Below are positions 53,793 through 62,831 of a DNA stretch of 64,000 nucleotides, in pieces (position 1 is the first letter of the stretch; each line of letters begins with the position of its first letter). A program made the translations under genes and the position numbers. The notes under the pieces were generated by a model. The model made no database searches. It saw only the letters and a list, made by a program, of their open reading frames with translations, and was not told the origin of the DNA. This DNA comes from Pseudomonadota bacterium. Its GTDB lineage: Bacteria > Pseudomonadota > Gammaproteobacteria > Burkholderiales > Rhodocyclaceae. The DNA is taken from positions 60,682 through 124,681 of the forward strand of contig JAKOTN010000023.1 of assembly GCA_029776255.1 (NCBI GenBank). Reading direction: 5' to 3'.

Positions 53793-55235
53793 ATGGATGG
53801 CATGAATCTGTATTTCAACTTGATTCTGATTCTTTTTTTCATTGCTGGTAATGCGTTTTTCGTCGGTTCCGAAATCGCCATTTCGTCGGCGCGTCGTAGC
53901 CGTATCAGGCAGCTGGCTGAAGACGGTGACAGGAGCGCGGCGCGGGTCGAAATGTTGCACAACGAACCCGAGCGCTTCTATTCGGTGACGCAGGTCGGCA
54001 TCACGCTGGTTTCGCTCGGCCTCGGCGCCGTCGGCATGGAAACGATCAGCACCTTGACCGATGGCACATTTGTCTCTTTCTTCGCCGTCTTCGGCGGCGG
54101 CGAGGCGCTGACCAAGGCAGCGCATACCGTGTCTTACGCTTTTGCTTTCGTCGTCATCTCTTTTCTACATGTGGTGGCCGGCGAACTGGCACCGAAAGTT
54201 CTCGCCTTCCACAAAGCCGAACAGATGAGCATGGCCGTTGGTGGCCTGATCAATTTTTTGTATCTGATGTTCAAGCCTCTGATCTACATCATGAAGCTTT
54301 CGTCGGACGCGCTGCTGCGGATTTTCGGGCAAGGTAATCTGGAAGGACATGGCGAGAGCCACTTCACGATGTCGGTCGAGGAGATTCGAATGATTCTTTC
54401 GGCCAGTGAAAAGGAGGGCACGCTGGCGCCGGAAGAAACGGAAATGATTCGTGGCGTGTTCAAGCTCGATGAACATACCGTGCGCGAAGCGATGATTCCT
54501 CGCACCCAGATTCGCGCCCTGGCGCAACAGGAAACCGTGTCCGACGCCCTGCGTGTTTTTCGCGACGTGCCGCACGCGCGCTTCCCCGTGTACGACAAAA
54601 GTCTGGACCGGATCACCGGCGTGGTGGCGATCAAGGAATTGCTGCTGGTCATGGCCGAAAGCAGCGGGCAGACACTGGAAGAGGTGAGCCGGACGCCGGT
54701 CAGCGAATTCGCGCAAGCGCCGTATATCGTTCCCAACAGCAAGTTGCTCAGCGATCTACTCAAGGATTTCAAGCGCACGCGGCAGCAGATGGCCGTGGTG
54801 ATCGACGAGTACGGTGGCACGGAAGGAATCATCACCTTCGAGGACATTCTGGAGGAAATTGTCGGCGACTACGAAGACGAATTCACGCGTCAAGCGAGAA
54901 GGCGGGTCAAAAAACTCGTCGGGAGCCAGTACGAAATCGATGCGTCGATGCGTATTTCCGATCTGGAGGCGTTGCTCTCTTTTCCGTTTCCGGCTGACGA
55001 CGACTACGTCACACTCGCCGGCCTGTTCTACAAACAGTTTGGTAGCGTGCCGACGGTTGGCGACACCGTCGAACTTCTCGGTGGACGGCTCAGCGTGCTG
55101 GAGATGGATAACCATCGCATCACGCTCTTGAAATTCGAGGATACGGCGATCGGCGACGACGGCGTGGTCCGTCTGCTTGAAAATTCGTCGGCGGCCGACG
55201 CAGGGCCGACGCTTTCCGATACCGCCACGCCGTAA
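53793..55235 (+). CDS. CNNM/CorC-HlyC-type membrane protein
   Basis: A 480-residue protein with a DUF21 membrane domain of about four TMs (LYFNLILILFFIAGNAFFVG; FVVISFLHVVAGELAPK), a CBS pair (REAMIPRTQIRALAQQETVS; RITGVVAIKELLLV; VVIDEYGGTEGIITFEDILE) and a C-terminal CorC_HlyC domain. The family is implicated in Mg/Co homeostasis. The gaggcg upstream of ATG 53793 and the TM start support this start. Confidence 0.9.
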   Translation: MDGMNLYFNLILILFFIAGNAFFVGSEIAISSARRSRIRQLAEDGDRSAARVEMLHNEPERFYSVTQVGITLVSLGLGAVGMETISTLTDGTFVSFFAVFGGGEALTKAAHTVSYAFAFVVISFLHVVAGELAPKVLAFHKAEQMSMAVGGLINFLYLMFKPLIYIMKLSSDALLRIFGQGNLEGHGESHFTMSVEEIRMILSASEKEGTLAPEETEMIRGVFKLDEHTVREAMIPRTQIRALAQQETVSDALRVFRDVPHARFPVYDKSLDRITGVVAIKELLLVMAESSGQTLEEVSRTPVSEFAQAPYIVPNSKLLSDLLKDFKRTRQQMAVVIDEYGGTEGIITFEDILEEIVGDYEDEFTRQARRRVKKLVGSQYEIDASMRISDLEALLSFPFPADDDYVTLAGLFYKQFGSVPTVGDTVELLGGRLSVLEMDNHRITLLKFEDTAIGDDGVVRLLENSSAADAGPTLSDTATP

Positions 55236-55280
55236 ACCCCTGTCGCCCGCGTGGCGGCGTACCACGATGTTTCGACCTTT

Positions 55281-57518
55281 TTAGCGAACGCAATCCACCG
55301 AATAAATCGCCTTGCCATCCACCACGGCCTTGACCAGACCGTGAACGTCGGTCTCGAAGCCCGGAAATTGCTCGTTGAAATCGCGTGCGAACTGTAAATA
55401 ACGGACGATCATGGCATTGAAGCGCTCACCGGGAATGAGCAGCGGGATACCGGGTGGATAAGGTGTCAGCAAGGTGCTGGTGATCCGGCCTTCCAGGCCG
55501 TCGATCGGCACGCGGTCGATCTCGCGATGAGCCATCTTGGCGAAAGCATCGGTTGGCTTCATTGCCGGTTCCATGTCCGATAGGTACATCTGGGTGGTGA
55601 GGTGCGCCACATCGTTGGCCGCATAGATGCCGTGAATCCGCTTGCACAAATCCTTCAGTCCATAGCGCTCATATCGCGGGTTCTTGCCAAGAAATTCCGG
55701 CATCACCTTCCATAGCGGCAGATTCTGGTCGTAGCCGTCCTTGAACTGCTGCAACTCGGTGACCATGGTGTTCCAGCGGCCTTTGGTGATGCCGATGGTG
55801 AACATGATGAAAAACGAGTACAGGCCGCATTTTTCGACAATGATCCCGTGCTCGGCCAGATATTTGGTAACGATGGCCGCGGGTATCCCCCAGTCGGCGA
55901 ACTCGCCGTCGACGTCCAGCCCCGGCGTGATGATCGTCGCCTTGATCGGGTCGAGCATGTTGAAACCCTCGGCGAGCATGCCGAAGCCATGCCAGCGTTC
56001 GCCGGGTTTGAGGATCCACGCCGATTTTTCCTCGATTTTCGCGCCGGCGATTTCGTCCGGTCCCCAAACCTTGAACCACCAGTCGGCTCCCCACTCGCTG
56101 GCCACCTTGCGCATCGTGCTGCGAAAATTGAGGGCCTCGGCGATCGATTCATCGACCAGAGCGCTGCCGCCGGGCGCTTCCATCATTGCCGCCGCCACAT
56201 CGCAAGAGGCAATGATCGAGTACTGTGGCGATGTCGAGGTGTGCATCAGGTACGCTTCGTTGAACACATCGCGGTCGAGTTTTCTGTCCTCGGAATCCTG
56301 CACCAGAATTTGCGAAGCTTGCGACAAGCCGGCCAGCAGTTTGTGCGTGGACTGAGTGGAAAAAATCATTGCCTTCTTGCACCGCTGCCGACCGGCGCCG
56401 ATGGCGTGGTAATCGCCGTAAAAATCGTGGAATGCGGCATGTGGCAACCACGCTTCGTCGAAATGCAGGGTGTCGATCTCGCCGTCGAGCATTTCCTTGA
56501 TTTCCTCGACGTTATACAGAATTCCGTCGTAAGTGCTTTGGGTAATGGTCAACACGCGTGGCTTGGCGTTAACTCGGGATGCGAAAGGATGCGCCTCGAT
56601 TTTTTTCCTGATGTTTTCCCAGCGGAACTCCTCTTTTGGGATCGGCCCGATGATGCCGTAGTGGTTTCGGGTCGGCATCAGGAACACCGGCACGGCGCCG
56701 GTCATGATGATCGAGTGCAGAATCGACTTGTGACAGTTGCGGTCGACGACAACGATGTCACCGGGCGCGACTGTCGAATGCCAGACGATCTTGTTGGAAG
56801 TCGACGTGCCGTTGGTGACGAAAAAAAGGTGGTCGGCGTTGAAGATGCGCGCCGCGTTGCGCTCGGAGGCGGCAACCGGTCCCGTGTGATCGAGCAACTG
56901 CCCCAATTCCTCGACGGCGTTGCAGACATCGGCGCGCAGCATGTTCTCGCCAAAAAACTGGTGGAACATCCGGCCGACCGGACTTTTCAGGAAAGCGACA
57001 CCGCCCGAGTGACCGGGGCAATGCCAGGAATACGAGCCGTCCTCGGCATAATGCGTCAGCGCCCGGAAGAACGGCGGCGACAGGCTTTCCAGATAAGCGC
57101 GCGCCTCGCGCACCACATAGCGGCCGATGAATTCGGCGGTGTCCTCGAACATGTGGATGAAGCCGTGCAATTCGCGCAGCACGTCGTTTGGGATGTGTCG
57201 CGATGTGCGGGTTTCGCCATACAGGAAAATCGGGATGTCTTCGTTGCGGCAGCGGATTTCCTTGACGAAGGCGCGCAGGCTGGCCACCGTCTGTTCCGCG
57301 TTGCCATTCCTGAACTCTTCGTCGTCGATCGTCAGGATGAACGCCGAGGCGCGGCTTTGCTGTTGAGCGAAAGAGGTCAGGTCACAGTAACTGGTGACGC
57401 CGAATACTTCGAACCCTTTTTTTTCAATTGCCTTGGCCAGTGCCCGAATACCCAGGCCACCGGTATTCTCGGAACGAAAATCCTCATCGATGATGATGAC
57501 CGGGAAATTGAAATGCAT
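55281..57518 (-). CDS. Basic amino-acid (Arg/Lys/Orn) decarboxylase, class I fold
   Basis: A 745-residue PLP enzyme: an N-terminal response-regulator-like wing domain (IIIDEDFRSENTGGLGIRAL), the PLP core with GHSGGVAFLKSPVGRMFHQF, LHFDEAWLPHAAFHDFYG and the cofactor Lys in STQSTHKLLAGLSQAS, and a C-terminal domain (LTPYPPGIPLLIPGERF). The family includes AdiA, LdcI/CadA and SpeC, and the specificity cannot be read here. The start is ATG 57518. Confidence 0.92.
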   Translation of the reverse strand: MHFNFPVIIIDEDFRSENTGGLGIRALAKAIEKKGFEVFGVTSYCDLTSFAQQQSRASAFILTIDDEEFRNGNAEQTVASLRAFVKEIRCRNEDIPIFLYGETRTSRHIPNDVLRELHGFIHMFEDTAEFIGRYVVREARAYLESLSPPFFRALTHYAEDGSYSWHCPGHSGGVAFLKSPVGRMFHQFFGENMLRADVCNAVEELGQLLDHTGPVAASERNAARIFNADHLFFVTNGTSTSNKIVWHSTVAPGDIVVVDRNCHKSILHSIIMTGAVPVFLMPTRNHYGIIGPIPKEEFRWENIRKKIEAHPFASRVNAKPRVLTITQSTYDGILYNVEEIKEMLDGEIDTLHFDEAWLPHAAFHDFYGDYHAIGAGRQRCKKAMIFSTQSTHKLLAGLSQASQILVQDSEDRKLDRDVFNEAYLMHTSTSPQYSIIASCDVAAAMMEAPGGSALVDESIAEALNFRSTMRKVASEWGADWWFKVWGPDEIAGAKIEEKSAWILKPGERWHGFGMLAEGFNMLDPIKATIITPGLDVDGEFADWGIPAAIVTKYLAEHGIIVEKCGLYSFFIMFTIGITKGRWNTMVTELQQFKDGYDQNLPLWKVMPEFLGKNPRYERYGLKDLCKRIHGIYAANDVAHLTTQMYLSDMEPAMKPTDAFAKMAHREIDRVPIDGLEGRITSTLLTPYPPGIPLLIPGERFNAMIVRYLQFARDFNEQFPGFETDVHGLVKAVVDGKAIYSVDCVR

Positions 57519-57615
57519 GGTCGATCCAGTACCAAATCAGGGGAGGGAAGGACTCTTCAAGGGGTGGCGACTTTAGTTTCTGGCGTTTGCGCGTCGCGTC
57601 CGTTGTATCGCACGG

Positions 57616-58182
57616 TCAAATCTTCGGCAAGGTGACGCCCATTTGCCCCTGGTATTTGCCGCCTCGATCCTTGTACGACGTTTCGCACTCTTCGTCGGAC
57701 TCGAAGAACAATACCTGCGCGATGCCCTCGTGAGCATATATCTTGGCGGGCAGCGGGGTGGTATTCGAGAATTCCAGGGTCACGTGCCCTTCCCATTCCG
57801 GCTCGAATGGCGTCACGTTGACGATGATGCCGCAGCGGGCATACGTGCTTTTGCCGAGACAGACCGTCAGCACGCTGCGTGGGATGCGGAAATATTCGAC
57901 CGTGCGTGCCAAGGCGAATGAATTCGGCGGGATGATGCAGAAATCGTTTTTTACCTCGACGAACGAATTCGGATCGAAGTTCTTTGGATCGACGATCGTC
58001 GAGTTCAGATTGGTGAACAGCTTGAATTCGTCGGAGCAGCGAATGTCGTAACCGTAGCTCGAGGTCCCGTAGGAAACGATTCGCCGCCCATCGATTTCGC
58101 GGACCTGATTCGGCTCGAACGGTTCGATCATGCCGTGCTGCTCCGCCATGCGGCGGATCCATTTATCCGATTTTATGGACAT
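57616..58182 (-). CDS. dcd: dCTP deaminase
   Basis: A 188-residue homotrimeric enzyme converting dCTP to d[63 protein letters not shown] and [20 protein letters not shown] are the family landmarks, with the catalytic Glu in the last third. It neighbours apbC, a common proteobacterial linkage. Confidence 0.96.
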   Translation of the reverse strand: MSIKSDKWIRRMAEQHGMIEPFEPNQVREIDGRRIVSYGTSSYGYDIRCSDEFKLFTNLNSTIVDPKNFDPNSFVEVKNDFCIIPPNSFALARTVEYFRIPRSVLTVCLGKSTYARCGIIVNVTPFEPEWEGHVTLEFSNTTPLPAKIYAHEGIAQVLFFESDEECETSYKDRGGKYQGQMGVTLPKI

Positions 58183-58287
58183 CGCGGGTCACCCGAACAC
58201 CGATCTTGCAAGAAAGGCCCTCATTCTACGGCGTCCGGGCAGCGGACGGAAACGAATCTCCGCGCCGGGGCGCCGCGAGGCATGCGC

Positions 58288-59379
58288 TTAAGTGTTTTGC
58301 ACGACGATGTTTGGGAATTTACTGCTCATGTCTCGAGTCCGTTCGGCCACCTTGACGGCAACGCGGCGAGCGATCGTCCGGTAGATTTCCGCCGCGCGCG
58401 AGTCCGGCGCGCCGATCACGGTCGGTTTGCCAGAATCGGTCAATTCGCGGATCGACAGTTCCAGCGGCAACGACCCAAGCAACTCGATATCGTAGTCCCC
58501 GGACATCAGCAAGCCGCCGCCCTGGCCAAAAATGGCTTCTTCGTGGCCGCATTTCGAGCACACGTGCGTACTCATGTTCTCCACCAGACCGAGAATGGGA
58601 ATGCCGACCTTCTCGAACATCTTCAAGCCCTTGCGAGCGTCGATCAAAGCGATGTCCTGCGGGGTGGTGACAATGATCGCGCCGGTTACCGGTACTTTTT
58701 GCGCCAGCGTCAGTTGTGTGTCGCCGGTTCCCGGCGGCATGTCGACGATCAGGTAATCGACGTCGCGCCAAGTGGTTTGCTTGAGCAGCTGTTCGAGCGC
58801 TTGGGTCACCATCGGTCCTCGCCAGACCATCGGCGAATCGACGTCGATCATGAATCCAATCGACATCGTCTGCAAACCGTAAGCCTCCAGGGGATCCATC
58901 GAGACGCCGTCGGACGATTCCGGGCGCCGGCCGGCCAACCCCAACATTTGTGGTTGCGATGGGCCATAGATGTCGGCGTCGAGCAGGCCGACCGTCGCGC
59001 CCTCCCGCGCCAGTGCCAGAGCCAGATTCGCCGCCGTCGTGCTCTTGCCGACACCTCCCTTGCCGGACGCGACGGCAATGATGTTCTTGACTCCCGGCAA
59101 CGGTTTCAGACCGCGTTGAACGGTGTGCGCGACAATGTTTGTCGACACAGTGACGCTAACGTTGCCGATGCCCGGAATCGCCCTGATCGCGGCGATCACC
59201 GCGCGACGAATGTCATCGTGTTGTGTTTTCGCCGGGTACCCAAGTTCGATGTCCAACGAAACGTCCGCGCCTTCGATCTTGACACTCGTCGCCGAGCGCG
59301 AGGAAACATAATCCTTTTGCGTGTTTGGATCGACCAGATTTTGCAATACGGCTTTTACCGCTTCAATCGTCACAGCCAT
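58288..59379 (-). CDS. apbC: Iron-sulfur cluster carrier ApbC/Mrp
   Basis: A 363-residue P-loop protein: an N-terminal MIP18-like domain (VKAVLQNLVDPNTQKDYVSS), deviant Walker A IAVASGKGGVGKSTTAANLA, DADIYGPSQPQMLGL, and the cluster-binding pair in STHVCSKCGHEE. It carries and delivers [4Fe-4S] clusters. The start is ATG 59379. Confidence 0.96.
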   Translation of the reverse strand: MAVTIEAVKAVLQNLVDPNTQKDYVSSRSATSVKIEGADVSLDIELGYPAKTQHDDIRRAVIAAIRAIPGIGNVSVTVSTNIVAHTVQRGLKPLPGVKNIIAVASGKGGVGKSTTAANLALALAREGATVGLLDADIYGPSQPQMLGLAGRRPESSDGVSMDPLEAYGLQTMSIGFMIDVDSPMVWRGPMVTQALEQLLKQTTWRDVDYLIVDMPPGTGDTQLTLAQKVPVTGAIIVTTPQDIALIDARKGLKMFEKVGIPILGLVENMSTHVCSKCGHEEAIFGQGGGLLMSGDYDIELLGSLPLELSIRELTDSGKPTVIGAPDSRAAEIYRTIARRVAVKVAERTRDMSSKFPNIVVQNT

Positions 59380-59698
59380 GTGCCAAAACTCCCTTCCGAT
59401 GGATACTTGAGCGTTTTAGTAAAGTTTAACTGAAAAAGCGCCGCTGCACACGTTTGAGCCTGCGGTCGCCACCGGTGCAACGCTGAAAAGACCACGTGCT
59501 TGCCTTGCGGAAAACGGCAAGACCGTCAATTCGGCAAACCGTTTCATCGATGCCGGGTTGAAGCTTGAATTGCCGCTTGATCGGCATGTGTTGCCGGCCT
59601 GCCCTGTCGATGCCAGTCCTCGGTGTCGCCATCCCCGGTTTTGTGTCGATGGCGTGTATCTTGCTTCACATACCGGTACCGTCCTTGAGGAGCGAGCA
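59380..59698. other. Intergenic stretch upstream of apbC and the Ca-motif gene
   Basis: A 319-bp divergent region holding the leaders of both flanking genes. The only structure I see is a short cttgcc/ggcaag hairpin at 59499-59521. No gene is supported. Confidence 0.4.
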
Positions 59699-60682
59699 AT
59701 GAAAATCGAACACTCGGCGATTACCATGAACGCCAGCCATGTCTTCGTCCAGGACAGCGAAACAACGTATGAACCGAACGGCGGCTTTCGCACGATTCTC
59801 GACGGGGTCGCGCAAGCCGAGCCTGTCGCGACGCGCGACGAGCGACAACTGAACGCCAGGCTGTCCTTGATGATCGCATCGCTATTGGCGCGCATTCTCG
59901 ATCAGATCACTGGCACGAAAAGATCGACGGCCACGGACATGCGCGAAGCGATGGGCGCCGAGGGCCCGAGCCTGTTGGATGGCGACCGGCGGCGGGAACT
60001 CCCGGCGCGCGTCTTGCAAGTCGCTCGGCAAGCCGAAATCGCCACCACCTTCCATGAGCACGAAGACATGGTTTTCTCGTCGAACGGGCAAATCCACACC
60101 GCCGACGGCCGTTCGCTCGATTTCTCTTTCGATCTCGCGATGTGCCGCGACTTTTCCTGCCAGAGAACGGCCTCCGTGCTCGAAAAAGTGGTGCTGCGCG
60201 ATCCCTTGTTGATCAACTTCGACGGACAGGCCGCTGAACTTTCAGGGGCTCGTTTTGCGTTTGATCTCGACACCGACGGGCACCCCGAAGCGATGGCCGC
60301 ACTTGCCAGCCACAGTGGCTATCTGGCCATCGACAAGAATGGCGACGGGCGCATCAACGATGGCAGCGAGCTATTCGGCAGCCTCTCCGGCGACGGCTTC
60401 GCCGATCTCGCCAAATTTGATCAGGACGGTAACCGATGGTTGGACCAGGCCGATGCCATATTCGATTCCCTGCGTGTCTGGCAACATGGCGAAGATGGCA
60501 AGGGCACTCTCGCCACTCTGCGCGAAAAGGGCGTCGGCGCACTCTACCTCGGCGCCGCCATCTCGCCTTTTTCGTTGACCGACAGCAACGACCGCGTGCT
60601 CGGTCAAATTCGCGCCAGCGGAATTTACCTCCGTGAGGACGGCAGCGCTGGCTCGCTGCAACAGATCGACCTGGCGATCTGA
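59699..60682 (+). CDS. Hypothetical protein with EF-hand-like Ca-binding motifs
   Basis: A 327-residue protein. The N-terminal half is variable and helical. The C-terminal half carries calcium-loop sequences: DLDTDGHPE, DKNGDGRINDGSELFGS and DQDGNRWLDQADAIFDSL, followed by a small beta domain. The same C-terminal pattern is frequent in Rhodocyclales hypothetical proteins. No signal peptide is visible. GAGGAG precedes ATG 59699. Confidence 0.8.
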   Translation: MKIEHSAITMNASHVFVQDSETTYEPNGGFRTILDGVAQAEPVATRDERQLNARLSLMIASLLARILDQITGTKRSTATDMREAMGAEGPSLLDGDRRRELPARVLQVARQAEIATTFHEHEDMVFSSNGQIHTADGRSLDFSFDLAMCRDFSCQRTASVLEKVVLRDPLLINFDGQAAELSGARFAFDLDTDGHPEAMAALASHSGYLAIDKNGDGRINDGSELFGSLSGDGFADLAKFDQDGNRWLDQADAIFDSLRVWQHGEDGKGTLATLREKGVGALYLGAAISPFSLTDSNDRVLGQIRASGIYLREDGSAGSLQQIDLAI

Positions 60683-60872
60683 GACGACTCCCATACTTAT
60701 TGGGTTTGACCCGGGGTATCGGTGGAAATCGCTGGCGCGGATGTTTTTCCGGGCCGATTTCCCGTTCAATCGATCCCGACGACAGAACACGGGGCGTCCC
60801 TGCCGACAGATCAGATCGACGGTGTACGTGTGGACTCTTCGCCCCAAACCAGTTAATCTCTCCACCCCGCAC

Positions 60873-60917
60873 GCGCCCGTAGCTCAGTTGGATAGAGTAC
60901 TGCCCTCCGAAGGCAGT
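60873..60917 (+). pseudogene. Truncated tRNA-Arg (5' half only)
   Basis: GCGCCCGTAGCTCAGTTGGA continuing through the CTGCC-CTCCGAA-GGCAG anticodon arm matches the intact tRNA-Arg at 60979 except for two bases, then diverges. The complementary 3' acceptor strand and T arm are missing, so it cannot fold as a tRNA. Confidence 0.85.
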
Positions 60918-60978
60918 CGTCACCGGCAGAGGCAGTGGTAAGATGACGAGTGCCCTAAGTCATGCAATGTGACACGAT

Positions 60979-61055
60979 GCGCCTGTAGCTCAGCTGGATA
61001 GAGTACTGCCCTCCGAAGGCAGGGGTCGGACGTTCGAATCGTCTCAGGCGCGCCA
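60979..61055 (+). tRNA. tRNA-Arg(CCG)
   Basis: A 77-base cloverleaf with encoded CCA: acceptor GCGCCTG/CAGGCGC, D arm GCTC/GAGT, anticodon stem CTGCC/GGCAG around CTCCGAA (anticodon CCG, reading CGG), T arm GGACG/CGTCT with TTCGAAT. It is a typical island integration site. The common spurious ORF reading RRFERPTPAFGG on the opposite strand arises from this gene. Confidence 0.96.
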
Positions 61056-61652
61056 AACAAAATAAAAACAATAACTTAAGATAGTGTCTCATTGGGTTTT
61101 CGTGCCACTTTGGCACGATCCCTATTTGCGGCATTCGTCTTTCTACGCAGACACCCTGATAAAAGTGCTTTGAAGGGCAATCGTCACCGCTAGAGCACAC
61201 AAATTCGCTGTGCCCATTCCGTGCCCAACTTGTGCCAAATCCGTGCCAAATCCGTGCCATGCCGCTCTTCTGATGGATGGAATTTTGGGAGAAATCGACC
61301 ACTGCCCTTTGCGCCCTTGCAGGAACTGGCGAGCAAGAACGAACATCGACAGAAACTCGGCCATTCCGGCTGTTGAGGGGAGCTCGTACGTAAGGCCGAT
61401 TTTGCGAAGTTTGCGGCCGTTGGCGAGTTGGATCACCCGCATGGTTTTCGACACCAGCAGTCTGGGAGAGCGATCGACCAAGAAGTAGAAACATTTTGAT
61501 CAAAAATCAATCTTCAAGCCTTGGCGAGTAATCGGTTTTTGTCGAGTACATGATCCACGCTCAAGAAAGCAAATTACAAATGGCCGAACGCTGCTTATCC
61601 AATGTCATTTAGGTGGATAATAATCTTCATTCTCACAGGTCTTGGCCGATAA
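61056..61652. other. Probable attachment-arm region downstream of tRNA-Arg
   Basis: No supported gene. It contains an inverted repeat cgtgcca-ctt-tggcacg (61101-61117) and the five-copy 11-bp direct repeat listed separately. The arrangement, right after a tRNA 3' end, fits the attachment flank of an integrative element. The integrase gene is not in the window. Confidence 0.5.
61210..61264 (+). repeat. Five tandem 11-bp GTGCC(A/C)A repeats
   Basis: Copies gtgcccattcc, gtgcccaactt, gtgccaaatcc, gtgccaaatcc and gtgccatgccg run without gaps at an exact 11-bp period. The GTGCCA core also forms the inverted repeat at 61101-61117. One copy per helical turn beside a tRNA resembles arm-type binding sites of tyrosine recombinases. 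Confidence 0.7.
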
Positions 61653-62798
61653 ATGGGCACCAACCCGATCGAAGAGGTATTCCGCGTCGCCACCCGAAAA
61701 GATCTTGCAGAATCCGGCGGTGGTCACAATCAGAAGGGCGTCGACTTTCAACGGGCTTGGGCCATCGAGCGCATGTTCGAACTCGAGAAGTCAGGAGCCA
61801 GCGACTTTCTTTTTCTGTTTGAGTCGATCCAAGATGTCGCCGAGCTCGACTCGCCGACGGCCGTCTCCTCCATTCGGATCTATCAGATCAAGAAAAGAGA
61901 CCGCGAGGAATGGAGCTGGGCCGATCTGACGCATCTGGTGAAGCCCGGCAAAAAGCGGAAAGCTTCGAAGAACCCTCCTCCAAACATCAAAGATAGCCCG
62001 ATCGGAAAACTGTATTCCTCGGCATTGGCCTTCAAGGAAATCAAATGTTCCGGGAGATTCATCTCGAACAACGGCTGCGATTTGCCTCTGAATGGCGGCG
62101 GCAACGCCGCGACCTCCCTGCCTTGCGATCTTTCGAAACTTGCCGCAGACCATTTGGATGCGTTGACCCTGGGGCTTGAAACCCTGCACGAGGCTGGAAC
62201 GCTGCCCGCCAACCCCGCCTTGATTCATGTCGAAAAGATCCCCATGCATCCGGATCAGCCGACCAAACAACTCATCGGGACGGTCGTGTTGTTCCTCAAC
62301 GACCGCAGCCCAAGGCACGCAGGGCAAGCCCAAGCCTTGGTCGAGGCGTTGCTGGCCAAGGTCGGCCCATTGGGAGCGAAGACCGACACTTGCGCGAGCT
62401 TCGAGGAGCTCAAAAAAGAACGCGGCTACTCCAAGGCGGAGTTTTCCGCGGCGCTGAGCAATCTCGAAGATGTTCCCGACTTGCTGGCGCTGCTGGAAGA
62501 CTGGCTCGACAAGCTCGACTTGGAAGGCGGCATCGGATTCATGGAGAAGTCGGCGATACGAGTCGCGGCCTCGAAGATCTTCCGTCTCCAAGTGATGGGC
62601 GGAGAAGACCCAATCGTCGCGCCGCTCCTGCTGGACATCGATGCTTGGCTGGATACTCACGCGCCGGGAGCCTCGCTCAAAGCGTTCTTCAATCAAGCCA
62701 AAGCTGACCTGGCCAGCGCCCATTCTTCAATCCGCCCTGCGGATTTTACCGCGCAGTTCCTACTTCGAGCCCTGAAAAAATGCGTGGCCCCAACCTAA
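61653..62798 (+). CDS. DUF4297/Cap4-type nuclease, Lamassu-like effector
   Basis: A 381-residue protein with an N-terminal PD-(D/E)xK-like nuclease domain: GVDFQRAWAIERMFELE, then FLFESIQDV (Glu57, Asp61) and IRIYQIKKRD (Gln78-x-Lys80), the pattern of the DUF4297/Cap4 family. The remainder is helical and of unknown role. In Lamassu systems such a nuclease (LmuA) is controlled by an SMC-like partner (LmuB), and an SMC-like gene follows 33 bases later. I see no strong ribosome-binding site at ATG 61653. Confidence 0.8.
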   Translation: MGTNPIEEVFRVATRKDLAESGGGHNQKGVDFQRAWAIERMFELEKSGASDFLFLFESIQDVAELDSPTAVSSIRIYQIKKRDREEWSWADLTHLVKPGKKRKASKNPPPNIKDSPIGKLYSSALAFKEIKCSGRFISNNGCDLPLNGGGNAATSLPCDLSKLAADHLDALTLGLETLHEAGTLPANPALIHVEKIPMHPDQPTKQLIGTVVLFLNDRSPRHAGQAQALVEALLAKVGPLGAKTDTCASFEELKKERGYSKAEFSAALSNLEDVPDLLALLEDWLDKLDLEGGIGFMEKSAIRVAASKIFRLQVMGGEDPIVAPLLLDIDAWLDTHAPGASLKAFFNQAKADLASAHSSIRPADFTAQFLLRALKKCVAPT

Positions 62799-62831
62799 GA
62801 AAACTGGTCAGAAGCCTTCGGACAAAATCAT

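Noticed and set aside
55236..55280. Possible terminator hairpin between CNNM gene and decarboxylase gene
   Set aside because: The cgcc/ggcg pairing is short and imperfect; not strong enough to call.
60955..61503. Minus-strand ORF containing RRFERPTPAFGGQYSIQL
   Set aside because: This is the well-known spurious translation of the antisense strand of a tRNA-Arg gene, not a protein.
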